This document shows positions 8,201-13,857 of a DNA stretch of 54,393 nt, one piece after another. Every line of letters begins with the position of its first letter. The first letter of the stretch is position 1. Location: positions 1 to 54,393 of the forward strand of contig CANQDA010000025.1 of assembly GCA_947591155.1 (NCBI GenBank), in the 5' to 3' direction. The position numbers and the translations under genes were made by a program. The notes under the pieces were generated by a model. That model was not told where the DNA came from, made no database searches, and was given only the letters and a program-made list of their open reading frames with translations. The DNA comes from an uncultured Lachnospiraceae bacterium (GTDB taxonomy: Bacteria > Bacillota > Clostridia > Lachnospirales > Lachnospiraceae).

Positions 8201-9307
8201 CATGATATTACGGGAATCGCTCCGGGTACTTATACGGTGAGTGAGCTTGAAGCGCCGAATGGTTACGAAATCGCGGAAGACAAGACGTTTACAATCACCG
8301 GTGAGGAGAAGGTTACAGATAAGCCGATTGAAGTCAGGATGACTGACCAGAAGACAATCACTACAAACCGTTCCCTCACGGTGACAAAGCATCTGCGCGT
8401 GAGAGGCCTCGACGGCTACAACGGAGAGATCGGCCTGAGGGATGCGACGTTTTATGTGGCGTTGTTCTCTGATGAGGCGAGGACACATCGTGTTTCAAGT
8501 GTGAAAACGATTGAATTCAGGGACGCGACGGCAAGCACAGTGACGTTCACGAACCTGGATGCCAACAAGACCTACTATGTCGGCGAGACGGATGCGGATG
8601 GCGAAGTTCTTCCGGGAGGCCTTCTGAGAAGCGACGACATGAGTTTCTACCCGGAGTACGGACAGACCGCGCAGTTTAAGTTTGAAGGACAGACAACAAC
8701 CGGGGCGGCAGAGTTCACGAACGTGTACGTGAAGTGGCCGGACAACTATTACCTGGCCGGACAGCTGACCGTCACAAAGAAGGTACTGCTGAACGGCGAG
8801 GAAGGCACCTCGAACGACACGTTCTACGCGCGGGTGTTCAAGGACGCGGCGCTGACGACGCCGGTGGACGACCAGATTATGGTACTCTCGATGGCAGGCG
8901 GCAGCACGACGAGCGCGACGGTGACGAACCTTCCGATCGGCAGCACGCCGGGCAGCAGCATGACATACTACGTGGCGGAGACGGACGTGAACGGTATCCC
9001 GCTCGATCCATCTGCGGTGGAGTTTGAGATCTCGGTCGACAAGAGTGAGATCGTGCTGAGCGGGGCGAACCCGAACGGCGAGGTCGTGATCACAAACAGC
9101 TTCACGGAAGAGGAAAAGAGCGAGTTCGAGAGTGAATTCGAGAGCGAGGAAGAGAGCGAGACAGAGACCGAGGCAGGCAAGAAGACCGCGCCGAAGACCG
9201 GCGACGATACGGACTTCACGAAGTATCTGCTTCTGCTGACCCTGTCGGCCGGCACCTGCGCAGTGATCTTCGAGGAGAAGCGCAGGAAGAATCACATGGA
9301 TCGATAA
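2228..9307 (+). CDS. Giant sortase-anchored surface adhesin/pilin-like protein
   Basis: A secreted cell-wall protein of 2359 aa. In order: signal peptide (1-30); Thr/Glu/Pro-rich low-complexity stalk (about 31-140); several adhesin-type beta-sandwich modules (about 160-1020); a SpaA/Cna-B-like module (about 1020-1140); a DUF-type repeat (about 1160-1275); four FctA-like pilin isopeptide modules (about 1278-1420, 1426-1575, 1579-1720, 1722-1855); two SpaA modules (about 1855-2040); two further beta modules (about 2048-2295); an acidic Glu/Ser spacer; APKTG sorting signal (2321-2325), hydrophobic segment and basic tail. ATG 2228 has AGGAGG 8 nt upstream. The signal peptide and sorting motif indicate covalent attachment to peptidoglycan by a sortase, but no sortase gene lies in this window. 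The N-terminal half is visibly more AT-rich than the C-terminal quarter, suggesting mosaic assembly. The ligand is unknown. Confidence 0.93.
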   Translation: MKKRTKRLLAMLLASAMILQQGSTVGVLATESEPASETVAETTAATEAETKAPETQAPETKASETTAPETTAPETQAASETQATEAATSPTQTETSTSETTETAAKMTEKVTEAATTEATEAPAETEEKANAEDQTDEVSNTEDTFDPITLGTDTPMTIGVGMGEPVKLEDLKGTLTANLVTGGAPYKRDSYLDFTLNFTIDNDKVAQAKEASAWTYDISSVYDSIFGEVIATNGTLTGDLFEGTEKVGTYEVDPSTKTVRIVPNKDWIAKKDNNIHGSFTLRCKCDEKKIKEQVTTEFTFPGTSNKVDLTFENVTGTHEKNGGYNKGDRGDVTIAPGDQYRYEVKTTTNAVLSSLTLSDTLGDGQTLNGEIEITGPDGLSKKINVSELTVNEGNFTLDLKTIFGVSELPMGEYKVVYYVTVDGDGWNKKVTNESKWTWGGTAQTEPDKTSFVPRRDLTKKTMTPEVTETTTDDGTKTTYYSYEFDYEITVGNKNDDLSGYHLKDVIDLTNQTLDPQLITAGKLQITGPNGEIYEAQLTEEAKTKTTGEVTLFDFTFPSGAKGPCKVTYKTTSKDGLSGSLSVNNKTETKIPNDDYTEYDDSNKNVDFSVGPKEEKPSIEKSASLTTEDIKNNDIWWEIKVIVPSGVTIEDPIIKEAQFWYGELESNWYYNNLGNLEFDWTRLTVQDEAGNDIGYDITGDESTGYNIHLKQSISSNVIIKVPTKYMFDSASRKFTNTVELYDGSAKLGEKTAEITYESEYTLKKTGTYNSDDRTVTWKLEINTDKREYDGSVTAVIRDTIPEGMEYVDKSFSISSDPYYDWANHMPAVNWDSSTRELKVTLGKLSETAYYVEYTTKITDDTYWEGKKSFTNNVNLLDENGKFLGRTSDTVEVERNILTKTHGDLKDDLLTYTIDVNKDEVDLSDEDTITLTDVIPDEVSLVTETGKGAITFTPAQGCLYTYVDHVLTVVVPDSKHVRVQYTVKIKGDGEQKFTNTVELKGRVTKSASKDAEVTVLQHSGTLGGASNRIMFQKYTADLKSKLNGAEFTIYEVSYDKTSKVINKYNPAGTAVTSDNGNAEIGDLHYGVLYSWRETKAPIGYENSSAGDHYFILYDNSAMGGVADKTNVNTLVKELQTANTIKIEVSSGPVSAQVTDEEIKGVGSLTVTKNVTGNNTDTTTTFHFKVTLKDGKAAAAVNGTFDDVDFKDGVATFDLTPGSSMTASKTITGLPAGLNYTVEEFTNAGEKTGYTLTGKTGDTGTIVADNTVTATFTNTRNKTTAELKVEKTYNDTFPTAETDKFSFTLTAGSNDATNPKIDTPMPKDSADGSKTVKVTSDAAETFGAITYEEDGTYNYTITENSGSLSGVTYDTSVYHIRVKVTTDATGGKKAEISVAKAANADASVADEDYVLLKDTTIYTAMFNNTHVADGSTELSVQKVFGGAFPTGEKAFKFTLSAGTNTATDPTIDTPMPEEPNADGKTKTVSVKSGAAKSFGTITYEQDGDYFYTIKEVTTGTGLLSDVLYDTNVYYIKVSVTTETVAGEATKKATVSYGPSDKGPWQDTKQAAFTATFTNYKIQDAKAELKVKKAYNGSDWPTGEDAFKFTLTAGDNTTNPKVETPMPSKNELTVTNDTVQTFGEITFEKDGTYNYQISETKGNLEGVIYDETVYDIKITVSTNSNGTRTVKVESKKAEEDETKYSKADGIVFTAEFNNVHTETQEEASGKLELNVTKSMKNSASTKDLSKFSFMLEQTSPASTPKLKMEEIADADGNVKFELLYGESDKGKTFVYEITEQTGSDATVIYDPAVYTATVKVADKADDEGVLAVEVQSVKKKIGDTTTDLGAKGAVTFVNDETTVVIDKTDKDTGVSLTGATLQIVDSKTGAVVEGPWTTDGKAHDVTGKLEIGGSYKLAETAAPAGYTIADPVEFSVNDKGQIVVAGKVVTAITMQDTKNKVSILKIDGSGAALAGAKLVVKDKDGKTVVGPWTTDGKAHDITGIAPGTYTVSELEAPNGYEIAEDKTFTITGEEKVTDKPIEVRMTDQKTITTNRSLTVTKHLRVRGLDGYNGEIGLRDATFYVALFSDEARTHRVSSVKTIEFRDATASTVTFTNLDANKTYYVGETDADGEVLPGGLLRSDDMSFYPEYGQTAQFKFEGQTTTGAAEFTNVYVKWPDNYYLAGQLTVTKKVLLNGEEGTSNDTFYARVFKDAALTTPVDDQIMVLSMAGGSTTSATVTNLPIGSTPGSSMTYYVAETDVNGIPLDPSAVEFEISVDKSEIVLSGANPNGEVVITNSFTEEEKSEFESEFESEEESETETEAGKKTAPKTGDDTDFTKYLLLLTLSAGTCAVIFEEKRRKNHMDR
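6061..7378 (+). repeat. Three diverged FctA-like coding repeats
   Basis: Units of about 430-460 bp begin near 6061, 6505 and 6961. Each starts with a (T/A)EL-(K/S)V-(E/Q/K)K segment and shares the TPMP, FG-(A/E/T)-ITYE and YNY/YFY motifs and a terminal FNN or FTN. DNA words such as ACGCCGATGCC recur in all three. A fourth, more diverged unit follows at about 7390-7785. Confidence 0.75.
7790..8370 (+). repeat. Two SpaA-type coding repeats with near-identical DNA core
   Basis: Two SpaA/Cna-B modules share the peptide GPWTTDGKAHD, encoded by almost identical DNA near 7889 and 8175. The short stretch of high nucleotide identity suggests duplication or gene conversion. Confidence 0.75.
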
Positions 9308-9353
9308 GCCCAGACAGGATATCGAAGCGCGAAACAAAATGAGATGAAAGAAT

Positions 9354-9383
9354 TGGCGGTCGCCCTGAGGATGGGGCGGCCGC
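9354..9383 (+). terminator. GC-rich hairpin after the adhesin gene
   Basis: GGCGGTCGCCC pairs with GGGGCGGCCGCC around a short loop, 46 nt past the stop codon. The downstream tract (GATCATTTCC) is poor in T, so termination strength is uncertain. Confidence 0.5.
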
Positions 9384-9455
9384 CGATCATTTCCATGCAA
9401 AAAATCAAAATATTAAAATTAAATTTATTCCGCATCATTCGACCTATTCCCTCTC

Positions 9456-9484
9456 TTGACATACGCGAGTCCCCGCAGTAAGAT
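9456..9484 (+). promoter_or_regulatory. Sigma-A promoter for the 9529 gene
   Basis: TTGACA (9456-9461), 17-nt spacer, TAAGAT (9479-9484), lying 45 bp upstream of the start codon at 9529. Confidence 0.65.
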
Positions 9485-9528
9485 AGTTATCGATTTAACG
9501 CGATAGAGTGGAAAAGAGGGGCCATATT

Positions 9529-10011
9529 ATGAAAAGAGAAATGCTGAACCATGTCAACGCGCTGGTGCTGCAGGTACTGTACCGCAGCCTGCGCGTGCTG
9601 TACAAGAACGACAGTCGTGTGCGGACTGAGATCGACAGCTGGGATAAAAATCTCTCGTTCAAGCTGGTGTGCGGGCCGGGCGGCGCAGTGCTGGCACTGC
9701 GAAAGAACGAACATGTGGGATTCCGAAAGCTGCCGCGGGCACAGAGGACGGATATCACGATGCGCTTCAAGTCCGTGGAGGGCGCGTTCTGTGTGCTGAG
9801 CGGGCAGAAAGGGATCGCGGACGCGTATGCGGAGCATTTGTTCACATTGGAGGGCGACATCTACAAGACGATGGGCTTCGTGCGCTGTGTGGAGTTTGCG
9901 GAGGCGTATCTGTTCCCACGCGTTTGGAGCGGCCGCATCCTGAAGGAGATCCCGGACAAACAGCTCGCTTCGCTGAAGGTGTACGCGTTAGCGCTGCTGG
10001 AGAATGTTTGA
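9529..10011 (+). CDS. Conserved protein of unknown function next to adh/aldh genes
   Basis: This 160-residue, probably cytoplasmic protein has no signal peptide or membrane segment. I do not recognise the family firmly; the pattern of a small alpha/beta domain with KLVCGPGG-(8)-RKNE and ITMRFKS followed by helices loosely resembles SCP2 sterol-carrier-like lipid-binding domains, which is a guess. ATG 9529 is chosen because AGAGGG at 9515-9520 gives good spacing; a GTG at 9508 is in frame. A good promoter lies just upstream. An iron alcohol dehydrogenase starts 108 bp downstream and an aldehyde dehydrogenase follows, so a role with hydrophobic aldehydes or alcohols is conceivable. Confidence 0.7.
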   Translation: MKREMLNHVNALVLQVLYRSLRVLYKNDSRVRTEIDSWDKNLSFKLVCGPGGAVLALRKNEHVGFRKLPRAQRTDITMRFKSVEGAFCVLSGQKGIADAYAEHLFTLEGDIYKTMGFVRCVEFAEAYLFPRVWSGRILKEIPDKQLASLKVYALALLENV

Positions 10012-10119
10012 CAAGCGTATGGTCGTGTTTCGGATGGCTGTGCGTAATTGGGACGGGAGTAAACGCTCAGCGAAAAAGATGTGGGAAATGAATGGAAAGA
10101 AGGGAGCGAAGATTCGCGC

Positions 10120-11292
10120 ATGAATTATTTTGAATTTACCAATCCGACCAAACTGTGCTCCGGAAAGGGAGCGCTTGACAATCTCGCGTATGAGCTTGAG
10201 ATGCTCGGCGCGAAACACCCGATGGTCCTGAGCGACGCGATGCTGGAACAGATCGGCACGCTGAAGCTTGTGACGGACGCGCTCGGGGAGATGCGGATCG
10301 GGCGCATCTTTACGGACATTCCGCGCGACAGCAGCGTGGAGGTTGTGAACCGGATCGCGAAGGAGTACCGCGATTTCGAGTGTGATGCGCTGGTGGCCCT
10401 GGGCGGCGGCAGCGTGCTCGACACGGCAAAGGGAGTGCGGCTGCTGATCTCGCAGGAGGTGGAAGATCTGTTGGATTTGATGGGCTGCGAGAGCATCCCG
10501 CGCGGGAAGGAAGTGCCTTTCATCGCGCTGCCGACGACGGCGGGCACCGGAAGCGAGGCGACTGCGGTCGCGGTAATCAAAAATCAGGCCAAACACGTAA
10601 AAATGGAATTTATCTCACAGCAGCTCCTGCCGGACGTGGCGATCCTCGATCCTCGCATGACGGCGACGCTGCCGCCGAGGATCACAGCCTCGACCGGGAT
10701 GGACACGCTCTGCCACGCGATCGAGGCGTACAGCTGCATGCAGAAGAATCCGCTCAGCGACGCCTACGCGACGGCGGCGGTTGAACTGGTCGGGAAGAAC
10801 CTGATCAAGGCGGTGCGTTTCGGAAAATCGAAAGAGGCGCGCGTAGCGATGGCGAATGCGAGCTTTCTGGCGGGCGCGGCGTTCTCGAACAGCATGGTCG
10901 GTGTGGTGCACGCGATCGGGCACGCACTTGGCGGCGTCTGTCATATCGCGCACGGCGACGCGATGAATATCCTGCTTCCGGCGGGTATGATGTTCAATCG
11001 GAATCACTGCAAGGATACCTACGCGCAGCTTTTGCTGTATCTAGCCGGGCCGGAGGTCTACCTGAAGACGCCGGAGAACAAGCGGGCCGACCGCATGATC
11101 GCGGAGGTGCTCAAGCTCAGGGCACGCCTGAACAAGCTGACCGGACTGCCGATGACGCTGAAGGAGGTCGGGGCGGATCCGGCGAAGTTCCCGGACGTGG
11201 CGCACACGGCGCTCAACGACGGCGCGGTCATCGTCAATCCAAGACAAGTAACCTATGAAGCTGTGTTGAAGATATTAGAAGTCTGCTATTGA
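10120..11292 (+). CDS. Iron-containing (group III) alcohol dehydrogenase
   Basis: This 390-residue cytoplasmic enzyme interconverts alcohols and aldehydes with NAD(P)H. Visible family motifs are GGGSVLDTAKG (nucleotide binding), PTTAGTGSEA, MDTLCHAIEAY (Asp and His metal ligands) and GHALGGVCHIAHGDAMNILLP (the other two His ligands), so all four Fe/Zn ligands of the FucO/DhaT family are present. ATG 10120 gives the usual N-terminus of the family, although AGGGAG at 10101-10106 is rather far upstream (13 nt). An in-frame GTG at 10081 is possible. The downstream aldehyde dehydrogenase suggests a two-step aldehyde-handling pathway. Substrate cannot be told from sequence. Confidence 0.92.
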   Translation: MNYFEFTNPTKLCSGKGALDNLAYELEMLGAKHPMVLSDAMLEQIGTLKLVTDALGEMRIGRIFTDIPRDSSVEVVNRIAKEYRDFECDALVALGGGSVLDTAKGVRLLISQEVEDLLDLMGCESIPRGKEVPFIALPTTAGTGSEATAVAVIKNQAKHVKMEFISQQLLPDVAILDPRMTATLPPRITASTGMDTLCHAIEAYSCMQKNPLSDAYATAAVELVGKNLIKAVRFGKSKEARVAMANASFLAGAAFSNSMVGVVHAIGHALGGVCHIAHGDAMNILLPAGMMFNRNHCKDTYAQLLLYLAGPEVYLKTPENKRADRMIAEVLKLRARLNKLTGLPMTLKEVGADPAKFPDVAHTALNDGAVIVNPRQVTYEAVLKILEVCY

Positions 11293-11331
11293 GAGTAAAC
11301 GAATATTATCGAAACAGACAGCCCGTGCAGT

Positions 11332-11534
11332 GGATTGGCAATGCCTAAGGCAAACCGTAGAGGTCCGCCGGTACTTAGCGAATGTGCAACATGAGCTTAG
11401 TACCGTTGCGTGACCGTAACGAGCGGAAGCGGGAGTCGGAAAGCAACGCGAAGCGTTTTTTAATGCTTTCCGACGATATGCCGCCGAACGAATGTGAGGG
11501 GGCGCTTCCGCAAGGCCGTGGCATTGACCAATCC
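11332..11534 (+). ncRNA. Multibranched structured element A (putative RNA or intergenic repeat)
   Basis: The 263-bp gap between the two dehydrogenase genes folds well on paper. An outer stem pairs GGATTGGCAATGCC (11332-11345) with GGCATTGACCAATCC (11520-11534, one bulge). Inside are a hairpin closed by CGGTAC (11369-11374) and GTACCG (11400-11405) with an inner ATGT/ACAT, and a second arm closed by GCGGAAGCG (11423-11431) and CGCTTCCGC (11503-11511), which encloses the hairpin GTCGGAAAGCA (11435-11445) / TGCTTTCCGAC (11464-11474). It shares core motifs with element B at 32408-32535. It matches no RNA family I can name. Strand is assumed from the flanking genes. Confidence 0.55.
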
Positions 11535-11567
11535 CTGTAAGGGCGTCCGGACTATATGGAGGTAATC

Positions 11568-12938
11568 ATGGAGATTGAACAGCTGGTTGAAAGGCAGCGC
11601 GCCTACTTTGAAAAAGGCAAGACGCGCAACATCGCCTGGCGCATCGCGGCGCTGAAGACGCTCAAAAAGGCGATCCAGAGAAACCAGAAGGAGATTGAGG
11701 CGGCGCTGCGCGCGGACCTGAACAAGTCAGCCTCGGAGACCTACATGTGCGAGACCGGGATGGTGCTCTCGGAGCTGTCGCACATGATCGGCCATCTGCG
11801 CGGCTACGCGAAAGACCGGCGCGTCCTGACGCCGCTCGCGCAGTTTCACGCGAAGAGCTTCACGTCGCCGGAGCCGTACGGCGTGGTGCTCGTGATGTCG
11901 CCGTGGAATTATCCGTTCATGCTGGCGCTGGAGCCCGCCATTGGCGCGCTCGCGGCCGGCAACTGTGTGGTCATCAAGCCGAGCGCCTATTCGCCGGCTA
12001 CTTCAGATGTAATTGAGAAGATCATCGGCGAGTGCTTCGCCCCGCATGTCGCGGCGGTCGTCAAGGGAGGGCGCGCGGAGAACACGGCGCTTCTGGAGCA
12101 GAAGTTCGATTTTATCTTTTTCACGGGCAGCGTGGCGGTCGGGAAGCTTGTGATGGAGAAGGCGTCGCGCAATCTGACGCCGGTCTGCCTGGAGCTGGGC
12201 GGTAAGAGTCCGTGCATCGTGGACAAGAGCGCGAACATCAAGCTGGCCGCCAGACGCATCGTCTTCGGCAAGTACCTGAACGTCGGACAGACCTGTGTGG
12301 CGCCGGACTATCTCTTCGTCCACGAGCAGGTGAAGGATCAGCTGCTCGCGGAGATCAAAAAGTGTATCCGAAAACAGTTCAGCGCGCAGCCGCTCGACAA
12401 TCCGAACTACGGGCGCATCGTGAATGAGAAGCACTTCGACCGCCTGTGCGGACTGCTGGACTGCGGGACCGTGTACTGCGGCGGCCAGATGAGGCGGGAG
12501 ACCTTGCAGATCGCGCCGACCGTGCTCAGCGGGATCCGTCCGTCCGACGCGATCATGAAGCAGGAGATCTTCGGGCCGATCCTGCCGGTCATGACCTTCC
12601 GGGACATCTCGGAGGTCGTCACCTACACGACGAAACGCGAGAAACCGCTGGCGCTCTATCTCTTCACGGGCAGCCGTGCCGTCGAGAGAAAAGTGCTGAG
12701 GAACGTGAGCTTCGGCGGCGGCTGCATCAATGACACGATCATTCATCTCGCGACGAGCCGCATGGGCTTCGGCGGCGTCGGCGGCAGCGGCATGGGAAGC
12801 TACCACGGCCGCGACAGCTTCGAGCTGTTCAGCCACCGCAGGAGTATCGTGAAGAAGTACACCTGGATCGATCTGCCGTTCCGCTATCAGCCGTACAGCG
12901 GACTGAAAGACTTCCTGATAAAGATGTTTTTGAGATGA
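11568..12938 (+). CDS. Aldehyde dehydrogenase, class 3 (ALDH3-like)
   Basis: This 456-residue NAD(P)-dependent enzyme oxidises aldehydes to acids. Visible are the cofactor-binding PWNYPF and KPSAYSPATS segments, the glycine motif FTGSVAVGK, the general-base glutamate in LELGGKSP (about residue 208) and the catalytic cysteine in GQTCVAPDY (about residue 241). The short N-terminus and length fit ALDH class 3 (fatty or aromatic aldehydes). ATG 11568 is chosen because the GGAGG at 11558-11562 spans the other ATG (11556). It lies downstream of the iron alcohol dehydrogenase, and a strong terminator follows. The enzyme may associate with the membrane through its C-terminal FLIKMFLR, but that is inference. 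Confidence 0.93.
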   Translation: MEIEQLVERQRAYFEKGKTRNIAWRIAALKTLKKAIQRNQKEIEAALRADLNKSASETYMCETGMVLSELSHMIGHLRGYAKDRRVLTPLAQFHAKSFTSPEPYGVVLVMSPWNYPFMLALEPAIGALAAGNCVVIKPSAYSPATSDVIEKIIGECFAPHVAAVVKGGRAENTALLEQKFDFIFFTGSVAVGKLVMEKASRNLTPVCLELGGKSPCIVDKSANIKLAARRIVFGKYLNVGQTCVAPDYLFVHEQVKDQLLAEIKKCIRKQFSAQPLDNPNYGRIVNEKHFDRLCGLLDCGTVYCGGQMRRETLQIAPTVLSGIRPSDAIMKQEIFGPILPVMTFRDISEVVTYTTKREKPLALYLFTGSRAVERKVLRNVSFGGGCINDTIIHLATSRMGFGGVGGSGMGSYHGRDSFELFSHRRSIVKKYTWIDLPFRYQPYSGLKDFLIKMFLR

Positions 12939-12941
12939 GTA

Positions 12942-12979
12942 AAAATGCCCCGGAAGACTGAACCGGGGCATTTTCCTTT
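12942..12979 (+). terminator. Rho-independent terminator after the aldehyde dehydrogenase gene
   Basis: AAAATGCCCCGG (12942-12953) and CCGGGGCATTTT (12963-12974) form a perfect 12-bp stem with a 9-nt loop, followed by CCTTTC. Confidence 0.88.
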
Positions 12980-13014
12980 CTGAGAATTTTGAACCAAATT
13001 TTATAAAAGAATAC

Positions 13015-13044
13015 TTGTCCTCCGGATGGGTTTCAAGGTATACT
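13015..13044 (+). promoter_or_regulatory. Promoter for the small-gene cluster
   Basis: TTGTCC (13015-13020), 18-nt spacer, TATACT (13039-13044), 48 bp before the first small gene. It may also supply the response-regulator operon, as no separate promoter is evident before 13847. Confidence 0.6.
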
Positions 13045-13091
13045 ATAAAGAAAACATAACTTATTGAGGCTATGGAAGGGAGATTTCAGTT

Positions 13092-13361
13092 ATGCCGGAA
13101 GAAGCAGTGTTGAGTAATGACGGACGGTTCACATCATTCTCCTATAATAACCGTACGATAAGATTTGTGACATCTTCGAAATTGGAGAAGTATACCCGGA
13201 TCGTTGAATGGGATCATGGTTATCTTGTGGTTATGGCAGTATATCGGGGATTGGGAGAAGTGGAGGAATATATCGATTTAGTACCTATACTTGAAAATCT
13301 TTATCTGGAGCCGGATGTTTTTTTGAACCCGATCAAGAAAGTGAGGATTGTAAATGATTGA
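13092..13361 (+). CDS. Small conserved hypothetical protein
   Basis: An 89-residue soluble protein with no signal peptide. GGGAG lies 10-14 nt upstream of ATG 13092. Its mixed beta pattern (FTSFSYNNRTIRFVTSS, WDHGYLVVMAVYRG) and acidic C-terminal part resemble small partner proteins encoded next to DUF4160 genes, but I cannot assign a family. It overlaps the next gene by 8 bp, so translation is probably coupled. Base composition is more AT-rich than the flanking GC-rich operons, consistent with an acquired cassette. Together with the next two genes it may form a toxin-antitoxin-like unit; this is inference from size and order only. Confidence 0.65.
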   Translation: MPEEAVLSNDGRFTSFSYNNRTIRFVTSSKLEKYTRIVEWDHGYLVVMAVYRGLGEVEEYIDLVPILENLYLEPDVFLNPIKKVRIVND

Positions 13362-13575
13362 TGTTGTAAAAGTGGCGGACAAGGCAGATATGATTGTGAA
13401 TGGATATGCGTTTACGAAAGATGGCCAGAATATTCGTGTTCTGAATCTTAATAGATCGGATAGAGCGGCTGTGATCAGCAATGAATCAGCCGTGATTGAG
13501 ACCAGCATGGACGACATTGAGATTGCGATTGTGATGGACTATTACAACCGCAACAGGAAGTTTTTGGAGGTATAA
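13354..13575 (+). CDS. Small conserved hypothetical protein
   Basis: A 73-residue protein overlapping the preceding gene by 8 bp. It has an N-terminal beta-rich part and a C-terminal acidic segment, VIETSMDDIEIAIVMDYYNRN. Proteins of this shape occur beside DUF4160 genes, as here, where the next gene starts 4 bp later. No catalytic motif is visible. GTGAGG (13340-13345) eight bases upstream of ATG 13354 may serve as the ribosome site. It might be an antitoxin or accessory subunit; the function is unknown. Confidence 0.65.
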   Translation: MIDVVKVADKADMIVNGYAFTKDGQNIRVLNLNRSDRAAVISNESAVIETSMDDIEIAIVMDYYNRNRKFLEV

Positions 13576-13578
13576 TGA

Positions 13579-13857
13579 ATGCCGAAATATTATGAATTTA
13601 AAGTATGTGGATATTATCTGTATTATACCTCTCACTGTATTATTGAGGCAATGCATGTACATGCGAGTGATCGAAAATTGACAGAAGCAGGTTCTGCCAA
13701 GTTTTTTGTGAAAGACAACGGTGATACAGTGGTAGAAAAACAGGGACAACTGACGGAGAGGGAAACGCGTATTATCAGGGAATTTATTAAGGACAATTAC
13801 AAAGAAATGTATCTCAAGTGGCGAGAAATCAGTGACAAGGGATTTTATGGTGCATGA
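13579..13857 (+). CDS. DUF4160-like small protein
   Basis: A 92-residue protein. The core EAMHVHAS (matching the HxHa motif of DUF4160), the FFVKDNGD strand and the C-terminal helix ending in YLKWREIS fit the DUF4160 family, small proteins often encoded beside DUF2442-type partners. Molecular function is not established. GGAGG at 13566-13570 precedes ATG 13579. The stop codon lies inside the following response-regulator gene (overlap 11 bp), an unexpected coupling between a small accessory cassette and a sugar-sensing operon. Confidence 0.7.
   Translation: MPKYYEFKVCGYYLYYTSHCIIEAMHVHASDRKLTEAGSAKFFVKDNGDTVVEKQGQLTERETRIIREFIKDNYKEMYLKWREISDKGFYGA

Noticed and set aside
6061..8370. Possible CRISPR array or minisatellite
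   Set aside because: The repeats are hundreds of bases long, diverged and in frame, and encode protein domains.
7256..8488. Antisense frame within the adhesin repeats
   Set aside because: It arises from repeated coding DNA; no start signal or family similarity.
11332..11534. Group II intron, T-box or known riboswitch as explanation of element A
   Set aside because: No reverse transcriptase, no T-box specifier or conserved UGG-binding bulge, and no known aptamer consensus could be recognised; it lies between enzyme genes without terminator-antiterminator pairing.
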